DNA from: Anaerolineales bacterium | Lineage (GTDB): Bacteria; Chloroflexota; Anaerolineae; Anaerolineales; Villigracilaceae | Assembly: GCA_025056175.1 (NCBI GenBank) | Contig: JANWWK010000042.1 | Coordinates: 1 to 64,000, forward strand | Direction of reading: 5' to 3' | Length of the DNA stretch: 64,000 nucleotides | Part shown: in pieces, positions 63,501 through 64,000 of the stretch | Layout of the letters: each line of letters opens with the position of its first letter | Position numbering within the stretch: the first letter of the stretch is position 1 | The notes under the pieces: generated by a model | Seen by the model: the letters and a program-made list of their open reading frames with translations, nothing else | What the model was told of the DNA's origin: nothing | Databases searched by the model: none | Program-made: the position numbers and the translations under genes

Positions 63501-64000
63501 GCTCCTGCCAGGATGAACAGGTAGCGGGATTCGCCGCTTTCCAGGTAGCGCAAGACGGCGTACAGCATCACCAGGCCATACAGGACGGCAAATACATCTT
63601 CGCGCACGTAACGGCCATAGTAGAGCATGTAAGGCGAAAGCAGCATCAGCGTCCCTGCCGCCAGCACACCGGCGCGTCCCAGATAGCGTCGCCATGGCCA
63701 TAACAGCCAGACCATCGCAATACTGAACAAGACCGAGGGAATGCGGGCGGTGAAATCGTTGGCGCCGAAAATGAAGTAGGAGAGCGCGATGAAGTGATAC
63801 ATGCTCGTCCCGTGCATCATCGGGTTGTGAATGTATCCGCGCCCTTCGGCCAGTTCATTGGAGAAATAGGTGTGCAGGCTTTCATCGTGGCTCATCACGC
63901 GCGTTTCCAGGTCATAGAAGCGTGTGACGATGGTCAGCAGCACCAGGACGGCGAAGACCAGCACTTCCACCGTCAACCAGGGGAGGGAGGGGATGGGAGT
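60563..64000 (-). CDS. Agl23-like GT39 glycosyltransferase with NHL beta-propeller (5' end cut)
   Basis: Visible part 1145 residues; the frame is open to the window edge, so the start lies outside. The N-terminal half (about 1-570) has about 12 membrane helices and the GT39/PMT-like loop SHDESLHTYFS with HNPMMHGTSMYH, matching the flippase-associated Agl23-like family. A soluble middle region follows, then from about 845 a beta-propeller of NHL repeats, e.g. FNAPRGIAFAPDGTFYVADS, FNEPWGVAVGPDGSVYVTDT, LYGPRGIAVDAQGRVFVADT. The glycosyltransferase would use a polyprenyl sugar; the propeller could bind glycan or protein. Confidence 0.88.
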   Translation of the reverse strand, partial: TPIPSLPWLTVEVLVFAVLVLLTIVTRFYDLETRVMSHDESLHTYFSNELAEGRGYIHNPMMHGTSMYHFIALSYFIFGANDFTARIPSVLFSIAMVWLLWPWRRYLGRAGVLAAGTLMLLSPYMLYYGRYVREDVFAVLYGLVMLYAVLRYLESGESRYLFILAGAQVMHFTVKETAFIYDALLLLFLAAYLVARITRKPWENARQEFTAFVVSLIIGALFLGGALLWRMSEGQETLNPAQTASPSLPGQATSPLALPSSGLEPVLVLGLLGAAALGAALYFVIRGYGMENIRKERAFDLAMVTGTLVLPMLAAFPMEYLSPITERIWGIRVAIPVNAADLQTFTSEGLVLMFLILAVFVGLAVALGLFWNRDLWWKIALLFYAIFTVFYTTMFTNGAGFFTGLIGSLAYWIEQHGVERGSQPLYYYLLVQIPVYEFLPALAVLFAFLVGPRWLRQAQNKTDSVSVNLPNTYALLGWWSVGNLAAFSIAGERMPWLTIHIALPFVLFGGWAIGALIERVDWDSLRHNRPVLTLALVFVFIASTLGMAASLVGYPPPFSGTELAQLQATTTFLFGLLGALASGYGLYRLFDDWEPRQAAYLALLVFFGFLALLTARASFRAAYVNYDSGQEYLVYAHSYTGVKHVLREVEKLSLHTVGTPRDIVVAYDDDVSWPMSWYMIHFPNARFYGSTPDMSLRDVPAIIVGDNNYAKIEPVVGEDYYRFDYVRMVWPNQDYFNLVSERYNPDEPFPDGYCPGVLSVFRLIRNRDYSRVCNALADPQMRTAIFEIWLNRDYTRYAQLTGRDTFTDANWDPSDRMRLYIRKDVADLVWNYGIKAADLKPDPYAAGITVLEADLVFGTSGSEPGQFNAPRGIAFAPDGTFYVADSRNHRIQHFDSQGNLLGAFGTFGDLTAGSAPAGTFNEPWGVAVGPDGSVYVTDTWNHRVQKFTPNGEPIAMWGVFGLADTPGALYGPRGIAVDAQGRVFVADTGNKRIVIYDSNGTVLGAFGDAGIQPGQFNEPVDVKLDTEGNAYITDTWNRRVQVFSPLEDGLTYIPTLQWPIRGWKSQSLDNKPYIAVSPQGWVFVTDPEGYRVLQFDRTGQFIRLWGTFGASPASFGLPSGLALDNNGNLWVTDAGNGRVMRFRLP

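Overview
The window is a stretch of bacterial chromosome with about 55-58% GC by eye and dense coding. The gene content best fits a Chloroflexota genome of the Anaerolineae type. Pointers are VanW-type and LCP wall proteins together with many Thr/Pro-rich lipoproteins, an Agl23-like membrane glycosyltransferase carrying NHL repeats, fused ECF ATPases, a pair of MutS-like ATPases outside mismatch repair, and an MtnA/adenosine kinase/AhcY cluster. This placement is inference from gene content; there is no rRNA in the window. I see no phage, transposase, CRISPR array or defence island.

Layout. 1-1926: the frameshifted, edge-truncated end of a TPR gene made of near-identical 102-bp units, a 44-bp palindromic repeat array, and an unknown protein. 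1951-5916: PilZ, tyrosine phosphatase, methyltransferase, signal peptidase, deoxyribose-phosphate aldolase and two small genes. 5931-6089: tRNA-Glu with its promoter and terminator. 6094-11611 (minus): an ABC operon with a fused permease, a NitT/TauT-type ATPase, ModA, ModB and a TauE-like exporter, behind a riboswitch-like leader. 11618-16437 (minus): DUF190-CBS protein, CrcB fluoride channel and two MutS-like ATPases. 16613-20977 (minus): FAD oxidoreductase and a LolD/FtsX-type ABC system, divergent from an AttH/CrtC-like lipoprotein. 21117-29818 (plus): HerA-like ATPase, methyltransferase-like membrane protein, VanW, Trm112-like, HEAT and LCP proteins. 29964-31004: DtxR-type regulator and FeoA, divergent around an operator-like palindrome. 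31061-32336 and 38883-40079: two paralogous kinases that join a cyclic-nucleotide-binding domain to a histidine kinase. 33393-37964 (minus): SAM hydrolase with a complete ECF transporter. 40109-46946: alpha/beta hydrolase, dihydropyrimidinase, sulfotransferase, YggT, DUF167 and a large lytic transglycosylase. 46986-50587: MtnA, adenosine-kinase-like PfkB and AhcY. 50588-51298: a gene-free stretch with repeats and a possible small RNA. 51299-58361: PHP protein, MscL with a zinc ribbon, UvrD/PcrA helicase, nucleotidyltransferase, aminotransferase and SurE. 58454-60487: an MTA/SAH-deaminase-like amidohydrolase fused to a CYTH domain. 60563-64000 (minus): glycosyltransferase-NHL protein, cut by the window edge.

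One theme recurs: S-adenosylmethionine by-products. SAM hydrolase, MtnA, adenosine kinase, AhcY and the deaminase-CYTH fusion all act on SAM, SAH, MTA or adenosine, although they lie in three transcription units. The most unusual single gene is the deaminase-CYTH fusion. The most interesting regulatory signals are the competing RNA structures upstream of the ABC operon and a set of genes whose -10 box ends only about 6 nt before the start codon, which suggests leaderless mRNAs.
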